This document shows, piece by piece, positions 15,801 to 27,637 of a stretch of DNA of 64,000 nt. Where the stretch lies: contig JBBCBC010000002.1 of NCBI GenBank assembly GCA_037126765.1, positions 50,348,889-50,412,888 of the forward strand, in the 5' to 3' direction. A program made the position numbers and the translations under genes. Position 1 is the first letter of the stretch. The number at the start of each line of letters is the position of its first letter. Origin of the DNA: Stenogyne calaminthoides. Taxonomy: Eukaryota; Streptophyta; Magnoliopsida; Lamiales; Lamiaceae. The notes beneath the pieces were generated by a model. That model saw nothing but the letters and a program-made list of their open reading frames with translations. It was not told where the DNA came from and made no database searches.

Positions 15801-18800
15801 ATCTTTCATATATCACAGTATCAGCACCCTGTCAAGCAATCATAAAGAAAGCTGTCAGCTTATTCCTTCCACATAAAATTTCAACCAACAACGTACAAGG
15901 GCTCATAATATAACCTTGCAGTAGAGAACAAGTCTACCATCTGGATAGCGACATACAACAGATTGGCGCTTCCTTGTACTAAACAACATCAAAATAGAAA
16001 GTTAATCTGAAATCTTATGATCATTGAACAAAGAATTTTCAAAGAATTGTAATTACCTGTTAAACTCAAGGACATTTAAAATCTCATATTGAACATCCTG
16101 CACCATTCCCATCTTTTCAAGATGTGACTCACGAACATAAATCATTGTGGGTGTCCGTCTGCATTTAAGACACTTTCAAGACTAAGTTGATGCAATAAAA
16201 TCGTCAAAACAGTGAAAACAACCGTAATATTATGCATACCTGTAGAAAAAGAAACCAAAATTCTTTGCAGCAATAACCAACGCAGACTCATCAGGGGATG
16301 CAGCTTGATATCGAATCTTTTCAGGGGACTCCTCCCCCTCAGGAAGCACAGTATGGCATATTGCTAGGCACCTAAAGAATTCCTACAAAAGCAAAAGATT
16401 TTTTAAGAAACACTTATCAAACCACAGAAATTTAATATCAAATAATAAGAGACAGAAACTAAGTTTGCTTCCAGACAATGGAATATAACCAAACATAGTA
16501 TTTGAGAATATTCCACCCAATCTTTCAACCCAGATGTCAGACAATGATAAAAAGTGGCACAGTCGAAAAAAATGCTATTATTCAGATGCTGTTGCTATTT
16601 CAACATGAAAAGTTTCATCAAGAGCCTAAAAGGCCCTCCTTGCTACCCTACTAAAAGACAAGCATAAATTTTATAATAGAGAAATCTCTTTTGAAATAAA
16701 ACTACTAACTTAAGCATTAAGTACATAAAAGAAAAGAAATGATCAACAATATCAAGAAGGCAACTTATGGGACATGAAAGTAGATGCCTCAAAACCGTAT
16801 TAAGAATTTATTTGCATACTAAATAAACCTACTTTACAACACTCGGGATTAGGTTCATTCCTCCAAGCACCCCTCATAAGTCGTGCATCATCAAAATTGA
16901 AACCCTTTTCACGTGCTGCATTTGGCTGCTTCTGAACCTGAAATAAAAGGTATCAAGTCAAGAATGGCCCTTATGAATCTTTACCAGCAAATAAAAACTT
17001 GCCTCAATTTTAACACCAGTCCTTTGAGCAGTTCCCAATTCTATTTCACTCACACCGGAACCATAAACCTCTCCTCCAATCGAACACTTAAAAAATTCCA
17101 TTAAATTTCTCGTCAGTGTCCCAGTCTTGTCTGAGAAGATATACTCCACCTACCAAAAGGACAAAACTAAAATGAAACAAAAACCATCTCTCACAAAAGA
17201 TATCAACATACAACTATAACAGAACTATTTTAAGAAATATTATAAAAGAAATACTCATTATCCTTAGTGTTTTCCAGACTTGGAAATTGAACACAAATAT
17301 ATACCTGGCCAAGTTCCTCATTCAAGTTAGATGTTCTTGCCAATGCAGCAGTATTGCTCTCAGCATGGTACATACGCAAATCATTGTTGATGAATTGGGT
17401 GGATTGGATAAATTTAATCATCTGAAACAAACAAAGGACGGTCTCTGATCCATAATAATACAAAACCTAAGAAACAGAAATAGAGCAAAGCACCGAGATA
17501 TCTACCTCGACAGAGACGTAGAGAGAGATTGGAATAATTGGTGAATACAGAGTTATAAGGGTAAAGAATGTCAAGATAGCAACCTATAGAAGATCAAAAG
17601 TTAAAATTAAAAGACTAAAAAATGAAAAGTCGAGAACACTAAACACAGACACAGAGTGTAAAAACAAAGTTGAGCTTTATTCACCACAAGTTTGCTGTCA
17701 GGATCAAATTGCGCCTCTGTGTTGTCGAATCTCAAATAGTAGTACTTGCGATTTATGAATATACCACTGAAAATATGATGATAGAACGGAATTAATAACT
17801 TCAATGAAAACTTCAAAAACTAAAATAATGATGCAGGAGAGACCAAACCTGCCTATAGAACCCAGAATACACATGCATAAAAGAACTGTAAACAGTGTAA
17901 GAATAAGCTTGTCAAGTTTCTTTTCCAATGTGCTTCTTTTGGAAGGGATTTTCATGGAATTCATCATAACCTGAAATAGAACAATTGGAATAAAAAAAAT
18001 TGGATTCATTATGTGCAGCTATGTAAATTTTCAAAGTGTTCTTTGCGGCTTGCCCAAAAAGACTACGCCAGAAATAGTTTTACAGGGTCCAACAAATCTG
18101 CAAGCAAACAAGACGAGAAAAAGTCGCAATTATTTGTACACAATCGTTTTTAAGGGAGATACCTTTGTCTCATGCCCAGTAAAGATGACAGCGCCAACTA
18201 AATACTCTGTATTTCTTAGACTACACCCCTGGAAACATGTGAAAATATGGGTTAATTAGAAAAAACAACCATGAATCATCAAATAAAATGATAATAGAAG
18301 CTGTACCCAATTAGTCATAAATTTCATGTCAATATCCTCTGGAGCTTATGAACAAATTATAATGGAAAGAACATGGAATCAGAAAATACAAAAAGGGTTG
18401 GGAGGGAGGGGGTTTGTGGGAGGGACATACCCGAAGTAGAAGTTGGTTTGGACTGAGAGGCAACGTTTGTTTATTAATGATCATGTTGCCAGTAAATGTG
18501 TAAAGCGAATTATTTGGTTGCTCACATTGAATCTCACCTGCATTACATAAGTGAGCATCCATCAAATATGTGCATAAGAAGCCACAATTTATTTGCAAGT
18601 GAACAAATATAGATTGCAGTAGCACAATAAACTCCATGCCAAATTTATTTATTATACAAACAAACATAAAGTAAACAAGACCTTTGAATTCAGAAACTTT
18701 CTCAGGTGTTATATAGTCCCAAGTCTTTTCTAATGCCTTCCGTATCTTCAAGTTAGTTTCCCCATCAAGATTTGCAGTCTGCAAAACCACAAGGACAACT

Positions 18801-21737
18801 ATTAAATGATACGAATAGTGATACAAATAGCGTATAAGGACCATCCCATTCCTTAGTTTATATTCACGAGATAGGTGAAGAACAGAAAATGATAAAAGGC
18901 CCAAACTTTTTAGTATGAGGTTGCCGATTAATTACCACTTTGAAAGTTTAATTAAAAAAAATGATACTGCCTTGAAGCAAAGAGTCCTAACCTCAACATA
19001 ACAGACACCATCAGGATTTGTGCTGGCAAGGAATAATAAATCAGCTGGAAAGAATCCATCCTGCTTCACCTGCGACCGGAGAAACAGTCAACTAGTGCTC
19101 ATTCAAATAGTTATCATATACGAATTACATACAAATACTTCAGATAGTTTTTTTTTTTTTTTTGGATCGGTCTATATAAAACTAATACCATTAGACTTCT
19201 CTTACACCCCCACCAAATGAATAGATTACATCAGAAATATCATCTACTGATTTTTTTTCCATAAACCATAAAATTAAATTGATGATCTCGCTTAAACAGG
19301 TGAATATAATACCTGACAGGAGAAAAACAAAAGATGAGCTATCTTACTCTGATAATATCTCCAACTTGCAGCTTCTTCCAAGGGATAATTTCCCATTTCT
19401 GATCTTGCAACACTTCTATGGGGGTATTATTGATTGCCATGTCATTTTGAAAACGTTTCTTCCATGCAGGAAAGAAAAGAATAACAAGGAAATAAAAGAT
19501 GTGAGTGATAGGCATGGCTGTTTCTCTGGCAGCAGATGAATTGAAGGAGAAAATCACGTGACACTCACCCAGTCCTCCCATGCTTCCTTTATGAGGGACA
19601 CAAGAAGCACCAATGAAAGTGGAAGTACATTTGTAATTGGACTTACGGGACTGCATCGAAACAAAACTTCATAAGATGTGTAGCCATTAAACAGAGCAAG
19701 ATAGCTACTTAACTCTTATGCTCTCAAAACTTGCTACAATTTTATTAATAGTGGCTGTTTTTTATATGATACTCCCTCTGTCTCATACTTGATTTCCCAT
19801 TTTCCATTTTGGTCCATCCCATACTAGTTTTCCCCTTTCATAAATGGCAATAAAGCAACATTGCTTTTTACAACTATATCCTCCCAACATCTCAAAAATT
19901 ACATCTCATGCCATTACTTTATACACACTAAAAACCAGTCCACTCAGTTATTTCTCTAGTATGGTTAGTATTATTGAGTCTATAACTTCATTGCAAACTC
20001 ACACTATTCAGATTAATTTATTAATGGGTGAAAATGTATCCTAGCAGCATACCTTACAGGAGTGCAAGACAAGATTGATATCATGAGAAAATAAAGGTTA
20101 GCCACCCGCCTGAACTGTCAGAATAAATTGAACAAGAGGGAATCAGGTAGAAGTTATAGACATTACATAAAGGTGGAGCACAAAGAAAAATGAGCACGAA
20201 GTAGAATAGTAGAATATCTAACTGCTTCTCAAATACAAATAAGGCTTATTTTATCCATCTATCTGCTTCTCAAATACAGATAAGGCTTATTTATCCAATA
20301 ATTGTACAAAATAATTATGTTGTCAGGACTCAGGAGTCGTAATATAAATAAATAAGGTTCAAGGATTCTCTAGTGAGAAAGAATAATTTGATAAATTAAA
20401 CAATATCTATCCACAGATGCCAGAAGATGACAACAGATAAAAGACCATTGGTATAAAATTTCCAGAGATTTCCAGCTACTGCACCTGAATCGTGTTTCCA
20501 TGTCGATGCATATTCCATCAGATATTTAGATAAGTGGTAGATCTCACCTTTTAGTAAATCACAGATTTAGAGATAACTACAAACGAAAGTCTCAAAGTGG
20601 ACTATGCAAAACAAAAGTATCAATGCAAAGTTGGTTCCATATATTATTGAAGCTAAAAATATTAAATCCTTAATCTTGCAAATGCAATAATGAAAGTGTA
20701 CCTGCTCAAATAGCCCCTTGGGTAAAAATGTCAAAACATCATACTTTGTTGTTGAGACAGAATTAACCTGAAAATATCAACAAGACTAATTGGACTATCG
20801 GCAAGAGAAGTTAATAACCCAGCTCAATCTTCCAAGGTTAATTAATAAAACTTTGTATCTTATTATGATAAGAGATGATATCGAAAACCCTCCCAAATAA
20901 ATTGCTTAGTCATAAACTACTAAACTTTTCATTACACAGGGTCTTTGAGTTTTAAATCTTAAGGAGTACGAAAGTGGTAACACTTAATGGGGTAGCATCC
21001 CGCTTTCATGTCCACCCGCTTTCTATCTCACTTCTCCCTCTACTCAGTTAGCATCTTGAATCAGTATAACCATCAGTGAATCTAATCAGTATAGCATAAC
21101 TTCATGTACCAGATCTACCGATTGTCTAATAAGAAAAATCATATGCCACAGCCCTGATTCTTCTCAGCATGTAATAATGCAAGAAACAAGAATTATGGGC
21201 TTGAATCACAATGAAATCATTCCTATTATTATGCAAAAGAACGGGAGAAAACTCAAACAAAGCACCTTCTCCTGTAAGTAAACATTAATCCCTAAAGTTC
21301 AGAAGTTTTATTACATTGGACAAAAATCTTACGCGAGAAATTCTAAAACCCAGATTACTAAACTAAAGGATACTAGTCACTTCTCATTATCCAAAATTAC
21401 ATTCCGAAATTCCTTAAAAGAATATATCTAACCCACACCGAAAACCTCCAAAATCCATCACGCAATGTCATAAACCCAGGCTCATTTCCCCAATCATAGA
21501 CTCGAAGACTCGAAAATATATAATCAACACGGGAACAAAAACAAAAACACAACAGAATGAAACAACTAAAAAGGATCACTATCACGGAACCTTGAATTTC
21601 GCAAGAGCGTTCGCATCCCGATCATTACAGAATACGGTCCTGTGACCTGGCGCCTGTGGCTGAACCTTTCCGAGACGGACCGTCTGCGACGACGGCGACA
21701 CATCGCCTCCGCCTCTAGATCCCCTCCATCCTGCCAT
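12836..21737 (-). CDS. ALA3: P4-type ATPase, phospholipid flippase (ALA3 class)
   Basis: 26 exons join in frame to 1212 residues (Arabidopsis ALA3: 1213). Exons: 21737-21591, 20767-20702, 20114-20053, 19650-19569, 19458-19348, 19069-18992, 18778-18682, 18537-18431, 18228-18163, 17970-17849, 17766-17685, 17583-17506, 17421-17305, 17149-17003, 16937-16833, 16382-16240, 16158-16057, 15978-15915, 15828-15616, 15169-14924, 14836-14597, 14370-14149, 14066-13899, 13814-13455, 13367-13261, 13142-12836. Key residues are DGET (187-190, actuator), PISL (358-361, membrane helix 4), DKTGT (412-416, phosphorylated Asp) and GDGAND (842-847). Exons 23-25 encode membrane helices 5-10. ALA3 flips aminophospholipids in Golgi and trans-Golgi membranes with an ALIS/CDC50 beta subunit, supporting vesicle budding, root and pollen growth. 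The start is the ATG at 21737; the nearby upstream in-frame codon is GTG. Intron 14 appears to use a GC donor; all others are GT-AG. Confidence 0.97.
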
Positions 21738-22180
21738 TCTTTCCTCGAATTCCTCCGATTGCACCCGAATCAGATGCAGAAAACCCTAAATTTCTCAGAA
21801 ATTGTACACACTGTATGATTCCGAACAAACGCAATGACGAAGAAGTTCAAATGTATCGAAATGAAGAAGAAATTCCTCGAGATTTTTCCCAAAAAAAAAC
21901 GATAATACTTTTGTAAATGGTTGAATTGTATCGAGATGGAGGGTGGTGGGGTGGGGGTGGGGCGGGGTTCAATTTTTTTAGGGACCCAGTTTTTATACGC
22001 CAAATTTAATCCGCGTGGAAATTAAGATCCACGCCCACGCGTGTTTCGGCGCGTGAAAACCTTGGCGGTAACTATTCAAACTAGTATTGGCATTTTTGGG
22101 TGCACACGGGGAGGAGGGCGCGTGGGGAGTGAAAGAGGGAGGTGGGTCGCCGGGATGGGTACGGCGTCGTTTCAAGGTCA
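21738..22180 (-). promoter_or_regulatory. ALA3 leader and GC-rich proximal promoter
   Basis: Upstream of the ALA3 ATG is a pyrimidine- and GC-rich segment on the minus strand, with long C runs around 21938-21966 and GCGCGTGG-type words near 22020-22160. Its composition contrasts sharply with the AT-rich DNA beyond 22200. No clear TATA box was seen, as is usual for housekeeping promoters. Confidence 0.4.
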
Positions 22181-22344
22181 ATATTAGTATTTGACAGTGT
22201 TAATTGAATATACCAGTACTCAACATCAGACATCAGTTGCGACTAATTCAGAGCTTTAATATCAACGTCAGCGAAAAATTATAGCAATTCTAGATCACTA
22301 ATTAATTAATGAAGAAATCAAGAAAATCCCCATCCCCATTCTCA

Positions 22345-23537
22345 TCGTCATATATACTAATAGAGAGTTTTTTTTTTATGATGTGTTATTTTGTGGTTCA
22401 TTTGAATGATGTGTCATTTTGTGATTAATTTGAATGAGATGTCATATATTATTGTGTTGATGTGTTATTTTTCTATAGGTTTTTAGTTAATATGTGGCAT
22501 CCATGTGGCATTTTAATATGTAAGTTAATAAAAAAAATTGATGCAATAATTAATGTTTGAACCTTGCACCTTTTAAATAATATTTATGTTACTTACTAAC
22601 TAAGTCAATCTATAAACATTTAAATATATTGAATATTTGTTTTATTGAGCATTAGCTTCTTTTTATTAATATTTATTTTATATTTAATATTTTATCATAC
22701 ACGGAATTTTTAAACATCCCTTAAGCTCATTAATATGAATTTTCTACTGCTTACGTATCATATTATTGTGAATTTCGATGATGCGTCATCTAATTAAGAA
22801 GTAAGAATTATATGAAAAATAAATAATGAATTTTATTTATAGATATGTCATAATATAATTAGTTTCTAATTATTTATGTATTTAAAGTATGTATGAATGT
22901 TATAAAATGTGTAATTTCTAATTATTTATGTATTTAAAGTATGTGTAAATGTTAAAAATGTGCAATTAATATTTATTAATTCATATTTTATTTATTTAAC
23001 TTTATTATATTATTATTTTATCTTTGTTTAGTTAATTTTCACTCTACTTAATTTTATATAATTAAAATATTCCATCAAACTATATTATTGTGAATTATAT
23101 TTAATTATTAATACTTTAATGATTAGTTTTATTTTATAATTGCTCTTATATACATCTTAATTTATTTTATGTAATAAAATTAATTATATTATAAGTCATT
23201 CACTTTTAACTTTATTTCATTAATACATATTAATTAATATATTGATACTTCTTTATTAGATGTTGTTTCATTTTTCTCTTTTTTAATTTTTTCTTAATCG
23301 ATTTATTTTGTTTTGATTTGCACGTTTTGACTTAATATAAAAAAGGATAAATAGAATTCCACATAACGATTTCATTCCAAAGTTTAAGCACGTTTACTAA
23401 TATACACCTTAAATAATAAATAATTCGTATTGTGTATTTATGCACATATTTATATTTTTAATTATTAAATATATTATTTACTTTGAATGTTGTATTTTTT
23501 AATTAAAGAATCGCGTAATACGCGGGCACTAAACTAG
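22345..23537 (+). mobile_element. Helitron-like non-autonomous element
   Basis: The right end has the Helitron signature: a short hairpin (CGCGTAATACGCG, about 23512-23524), a 9-nt spacer, then CTAG followed by T. The left end begins TC after an A (22344/22345) and shows the AT-rich TATATACTAATAGAGAG leader typical of plant Helitrons. There is no terminal inverted repeat and no target duplication, and no Rep/helicase coding. The 5' boundary is less certain than the 3' one. Confidence 0.6.
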
Positions 23538-23599
23538 TGTATAACATTTTACGCTATTTTTTTAAAATATCGTGTGTTATATTGAACGGGGAATATTAT

Positions 23600-23765
23600 T
23601 AATAAAGACTAGATTTTGTATGCACCAAGTGTACCGCGTAAAACAAGTGGCACAATTAGTGTAAATAATTATATATTTAAGTATAAAAAGTTGTATATTT
23701 TAAAAATACACTATAAAATTATACGATATACTTGATGCACATAAGACCCACTCATATATCGCCGA
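23600..23765. repeat. Copy of a dispersed AT-rich repeat with GTGCACC/TGCATC ends
   Basis: The segment starts near TTGTATGCACCAAGTGTACC and ends near GATGCACATAAGAC. Related ends recur around 26700-26890, 35185-35400, 44550-44650, 46210-46290 and 53105-53350, with similar AT-rich interiors. Probably a MITE family; its superfamily is not determined. Confidence 0.4.
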
Positions 23766-24189
23766 TGGAGTATATGTTTGTGACTGCATGAACACAAGGA
23801 AGAAATTTAAAAAAAAAAAGTGTGATGATTTTATAGTGTGATTTTTATTTTTATTTTAAATATGATTGAATTTAAGCTACATATAAGTTCAGATATTATT
23901 TCAATATTAAACTGTTTCATGCAAATTTTTATCACCTCAAGACTACATAAAAAAGTTCAATTAGAATATTTAGACTGATAATTTAAGAGGTAACATAATT
24001 TTCTCAAAAAAAGGAAAAAGTAACTAGTTTCCATAAACATGTGAGATTGGGCAATAATTAGATAGTTTTTTTAGCTCGGTAAATAAATAGAATTAGTTGA
24101 CAATGTTTTTCTATTCTGTTTTGATATATTATAAGCACATGGATCCATCTAATGATCCAAGAAAAAAGTATGAATACAAATAAATTAAA

Positions 24190-24413
24190 TCATGTGAATC
24201 AGGTTCACACATGAACTCTATCACAGTTATGCGTAAAAATTATTACTGTTATGCACAAAAATTTTCACTGTTTAAAAATATAAAGCATTTTCTAAACAGT
24301 GATTGTTTTTTTTTCATAACAGTAATAGTTTTTATACATATCAGTGATAATTTTTTTATGTAACAGTGATACTTAAATAACCGAGTTTATAACATGAATC
24401 AGGTCTATGCAAA
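24190..24413. repeat. Small palindromic repeat, also present near 33.1 kb
   Basis: The interior holds inverted CACTGTT/AACAGTG words around a centre near 24285. The right part (AACAGTGATACTTAAATAACC) recurs in reverse orientation at about 33150-33190. Probably a short non-autonomous DNA element. Confidence 0.4.
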
Positions 24414-24779
24414 TTTTTGTCTAAACTAAAACGTTTTAAACGCGTTTCTAAATGGAATATTAGGACTCATAGATGGAGTACTAAAATATTCTCCTACAAT
24501 ATCATCCGATCTACATAAACATATTAGATTTTGAAAATAATAATTTGGAAAGTAGAATAAATGATCAGGTTTGTTCACAATAATTAGAGATCTTGGTTGC
24601 AGTCTTGCAGATATCGTTTTGCGATGTTTTCTTTATTACTAATGTTATAAGCATATATTTTAGGAAGAAAGTAATAATGAACCTATGATTAATGTGTGTT
24701 TGTTATTTTTTATACAATAAAACATTATTGTATTTTATATTTATGAATTAATAACAATGATAAAAAGTTGTTCGGGCAC

Positions 24780-24908
24780 ACTTGCATGAGACGGTCTCAC
24801 GGTGAGACGGGATATAATTTGGGCATTGACACTTTAACACTTTGGGAGGGGTGGTGTATATTTATAATTGGTTGTACCCCGTCTCATGTATGAGATAGTC
24901 TTATATTA
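24780..24908. repeat. Repeat of the GAGACGGTCTCAC family, copy 1
   Basis: About 130 bp with inverted ends: GAGACGGTCTCACGGTGAGA on the left and CCCGTCTCATGTATGAGA on the right. The interior includes GACACTTTAACACTTTGGGA. Copies occur near 34220, 51280, 53460 and 60765. Confidence 0.6.
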
Positions 24909-24992
24909 GTTTTTTGCCAAAATTTTGCGTGACATTATCACTGTTACTATAAAAGTATCTCCAAAATATAGAAAATAACTATTGCATGTGAG

Positions 24993-25601
24993 TAGGGATG
25001 ACAATGGGTAGGCGGTAGTTATGCCTAACTATCCAAGCCCGGCCCAAGATATATATCTCACTCAATGACCCCGCCCCATGGCCCGCTTTAGGTCAGAGTT
25101 TTAAGTCTCAAAGCCGGACACACAGTAGGGGCGGTCGAGCCCCCCTCCCCATTTTTGACCCATCCCGCTATATTTTTTTTTAAATAAAGCTTGAATTCAA
25201 TTTTTACCTATAAAAATGTTATCACGTTTAATACAATACAATAACATAATTCAAGCTAAGATGAATATAAACTAAATTATCAAATTCGAAAGGTCCAGAA
25301 ATTAGAAATTCACAATAAAATCAGGAAAGAAAAGAAAATCGTGTAATAACTGATTAAATATTATATATATTTTTATTATTATTACTATTATATTATATAT
25401 ATAAATATATATAAAGAGTGTGGAAGCGAGGCGGACCCGAGTCGAGGCAAGGGTAATTACAATCTTGATACCCAAGTCGGTCTGGCCCATGTCTTGGGCG
25501 GGCTGACTGCCTCATTTTCGGAATGGGTCGGACTGACTTTTCCAACCGAGAAAACGAGGCGGGTATGGTCGACTTTGGGGCGGGCCGTTTTGTCATCCCT
25601 A
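24993..25601. mobile_element. Non-autonomous hAT-type element with 8-bp target duplication
   Basis: The 609-bp element starts TAGGGATGACAATGGG and ends in the inverted form TTTGTCATCCCTA. Both sides carry the identical 8-mer CATGTGAG (24985-24992 and 25602-25609), the diagnostic hAT target-site duplication. The inner flanks are GC-rich (GGCGGGC/GCCCGGCC words) around an AT-rich core; there is no transposase. The perfect flanking duplication suggests a fairly recent insertion. Confidence 0.85.
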
Positions 25602-25609
25602 CATGTGAG

Positions 25610-27092
25610 TGCAACAGTGGGCAGAAAGGCCACGGTTGTCTTAAAAAAAAAAAAAAAAGGGCCACGGTTATTGGAATGACCTTTTTGGTAATAATACCTC
25701 ACATTTCATTAAAAAAATAGTTAAATAAAACGACATAAATACCATTTTTATTATTTCACCATAATATTGCATTAGAAAGTACACTCCCTATCAAAACACC
25801 AAAAATCGTCGCCCTTTGCCAAAACCGACGACAACTCTGTTCCCAAAAAAAAATGGCTGCAATGAAGGGAATTGAAGAAATCAACGAGTTACCCTTGAAA
25901 TCTTGTGTGTATATTGCAAGGATGGTGCAGAATCGTAGTACAAAATACACATATGTAAATTTCGCAAATTCAAATATTTCAAGTCTAGTTCTTTGATTTT
26001 GTGAAGGTTTGTCGATTTTTTTTGTCCGTTTAGTAAACTATTTTTTTAATCGAAAATTTGTAAACATTTCGAAATTTATTTTCGACTTTCTAATGTATTT
26101 TTTATTTTCTTTTTCGAATTTAGTGTTGTTGTCAAATTTTCGAAACTATTAACCAGTTTTGAAAGAAACATTCGAAAATATCAATCAAAATCGAAATTAT
26201 AAACACATCAAATTCTTTTTTTCGAAATTGGTTAAAATCTCGGCAAACCAGACTCGAATCCATGATTAAATTTTTTAACTCATATTATTTTGGCACAACC
26301 CAAGATTTTGGTACTCAAACAAACACATATATGTACAAATTCAGTTATTTGCATTCAAATTACAACACATTGCACAAAAAATTCATGTTCAAGTCTTTTG
26401 AAAGAAAATTTAGAGACGGGTGTATTAATATAAAGGGTGGTGTACTAATCTAAATGGTGTATTTACCAAAAAGGACGGTGCCAGTAACCACGGCCGGACA
26501 GAAATCTACATAGCACAAAATGTCCAGCATTGTCCATTACCATATTACTTGGCCCAAATAGCGAATCAATGTGGCCCAATATGTCGCTGGAACATGGCCC
26601 AAATAGTCATCGAGTCTTTCACTTAATTAAAAGGTGTTATTATGTTTAATGATTACTAGTTTGCTACATGACATAAAACATAAGTTTAAGGGAAACGAGA
26701 GATATTTTATTTCACTATAACAAATTACAAAATATTTATAATAAAAAATTCATATCACATTGAAAGTTTACATTTGACGGATAATAATAGAAAATAAATT
26801 ATACAGTTCAATGTAAATAAATTGTATATTTCAATATAATAAATTATAAATTTTAATATATATTATAGAGTGCACGATACATACGGGACCCTTTTTTTTT
26901 AATACTTATATTTGTAACGAATAATCGGGACTTAAAAGTTAATGTCAAATTAAAAAATGCTTATGTTATATATTTATTTGAAATTTTTAGGATATTTATT
27001 ATAATTGATGTATGATTGATATTATTAGTTTCATACTACACAAAATAATGATAATTATAAAAATATTTATTATGTTGCATACATAGTCGGGA
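25610..27092. other. Intergenic spacer, no supported gene
   Basis: Contains a poly(A) run near 25641, a 47-codon open frame at 25853-25996 that I could not assign, and AT-rich repeat-family sequence at about 26700-26890. Nothing else was recognised. Confidence 0.35.
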
Positions 27093-27482
27093 TCATTTGT
27101 TACACACAACAACATGTGATACCAATGTTGAACAATAATCAAAAATTTGTTTAGCCCTAACAGCGATCTTCTCGGGAGTTCTATGACTTCTATTGGGTCG
27201 ATCACATGTCCATAAATCTTTAATTAGACTCTTTACCGTTTTATTGAAGTAACATTTTTTCCCACCAAAACACAAGTTTTCACAGCAACCTTCACGTATT
27301 GTCGTATTTATGGGAACATAAGTATCTTCACACATTCCTTCATAAATTTGGGATTTGCAATATTCACTATAAAAATAATCACAAGTAGCATCAGGATAGT
27401 CTTGCGATAAAACATCTCCGACAGCTCCACTGATCACTAGAAATGTTATAATCTCAATTATGATCCTCAATTTGAAAACCAT
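27093..27482 (-). CDS. Unrecognised secreted ten-cysteine protein, copy A
   Basis: A single exon encodes 129 residues. Residues 1-26 are a typical signal peptide (basic start, Ile/Leu/Val core). The mature part has ten cysteines (34, 42, 51, 66, 67, 71, 77, 93, 117, 127) with a CC pair followed by CX3C spacing, enough for five disulfides, and three N-glycosylation sequons (Asn59, Asn80, Asn97). The cysteine spacing does not fit nsLTP, defensin, EPFL or RALF patterns. A TATAAATAA box at 27574-27582 lies about 95 bp upstream. The gene follows the pectin acetylesterase stop by only 155 bp on the same strand. The copy at 36340-36726 differs at roughly 20 positions but keeps all ten cysteines, which supports a real gene under constraint. 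Function unknown; an apoplastic role is inferred from secretion. Confidence 0.72.
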   Translation of the reverse strand: MVFKLRIIIEIITFLVISGAVGDVLSQDYPDATCDYFYSEYCKSQIYEGMCEDTYVPINTTIREGCCENLCFGGKKCYFNKTVKSLIKDLWTCDRPNRSHRTPEKIAVRAKQIFDYCSTLVSHVVVCNK

Positions 27483-27573
27483 TATGAAAGCTTTGTGGTA
27501 TCAAGATAATTTAGTTAGTTATTTTTTCTTTTTCTTTTCAGAAGCTGTTTGTTGAGGAACACAATTTCATGCA

Positions 27574-27582
27574 TTATTTATA
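27574..27582 (-). promoter_or_regulatory. TATA box of ten-cysteine gene copy A
   Basis: TATAAATAA on the minus strand, about 95 bp before the start codon. The same box, at about the same distance, is kept at 36814-36822 (copy B) and 33049-33056 (truncated copy C). Confidence 0.6.
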
Positions 27583-27637
27583 CGTTCTTGATTCATTATT
27601 ACAAATCAATTTAATGATATATTATAAATGCATATGC

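Noticed and set aside
16970..17003. Conventional GT donor for ALA3 exon 14, 21 nt downstream of the GC site
   Set aside because: It keeps frame but adds seven residues that do not fit the ALA3 length; kept only as a possible minor isoform.
19771..20050. Stowaway MITE in ALA3 intron 3 (CTCCCTCTGTCTCATACTT at 19772)
   Set aside because: Only the left end is recognisable; no matching right end was found, so no element is annotated.
25853..25996. A 47-codon plus-strand frame starting MAAMKGIEEINELPL
   Set aside because: It looks protein-like at its start, but no family, splice partner or second copy was found; it could be an orphan exon, and the evidence is too thin.
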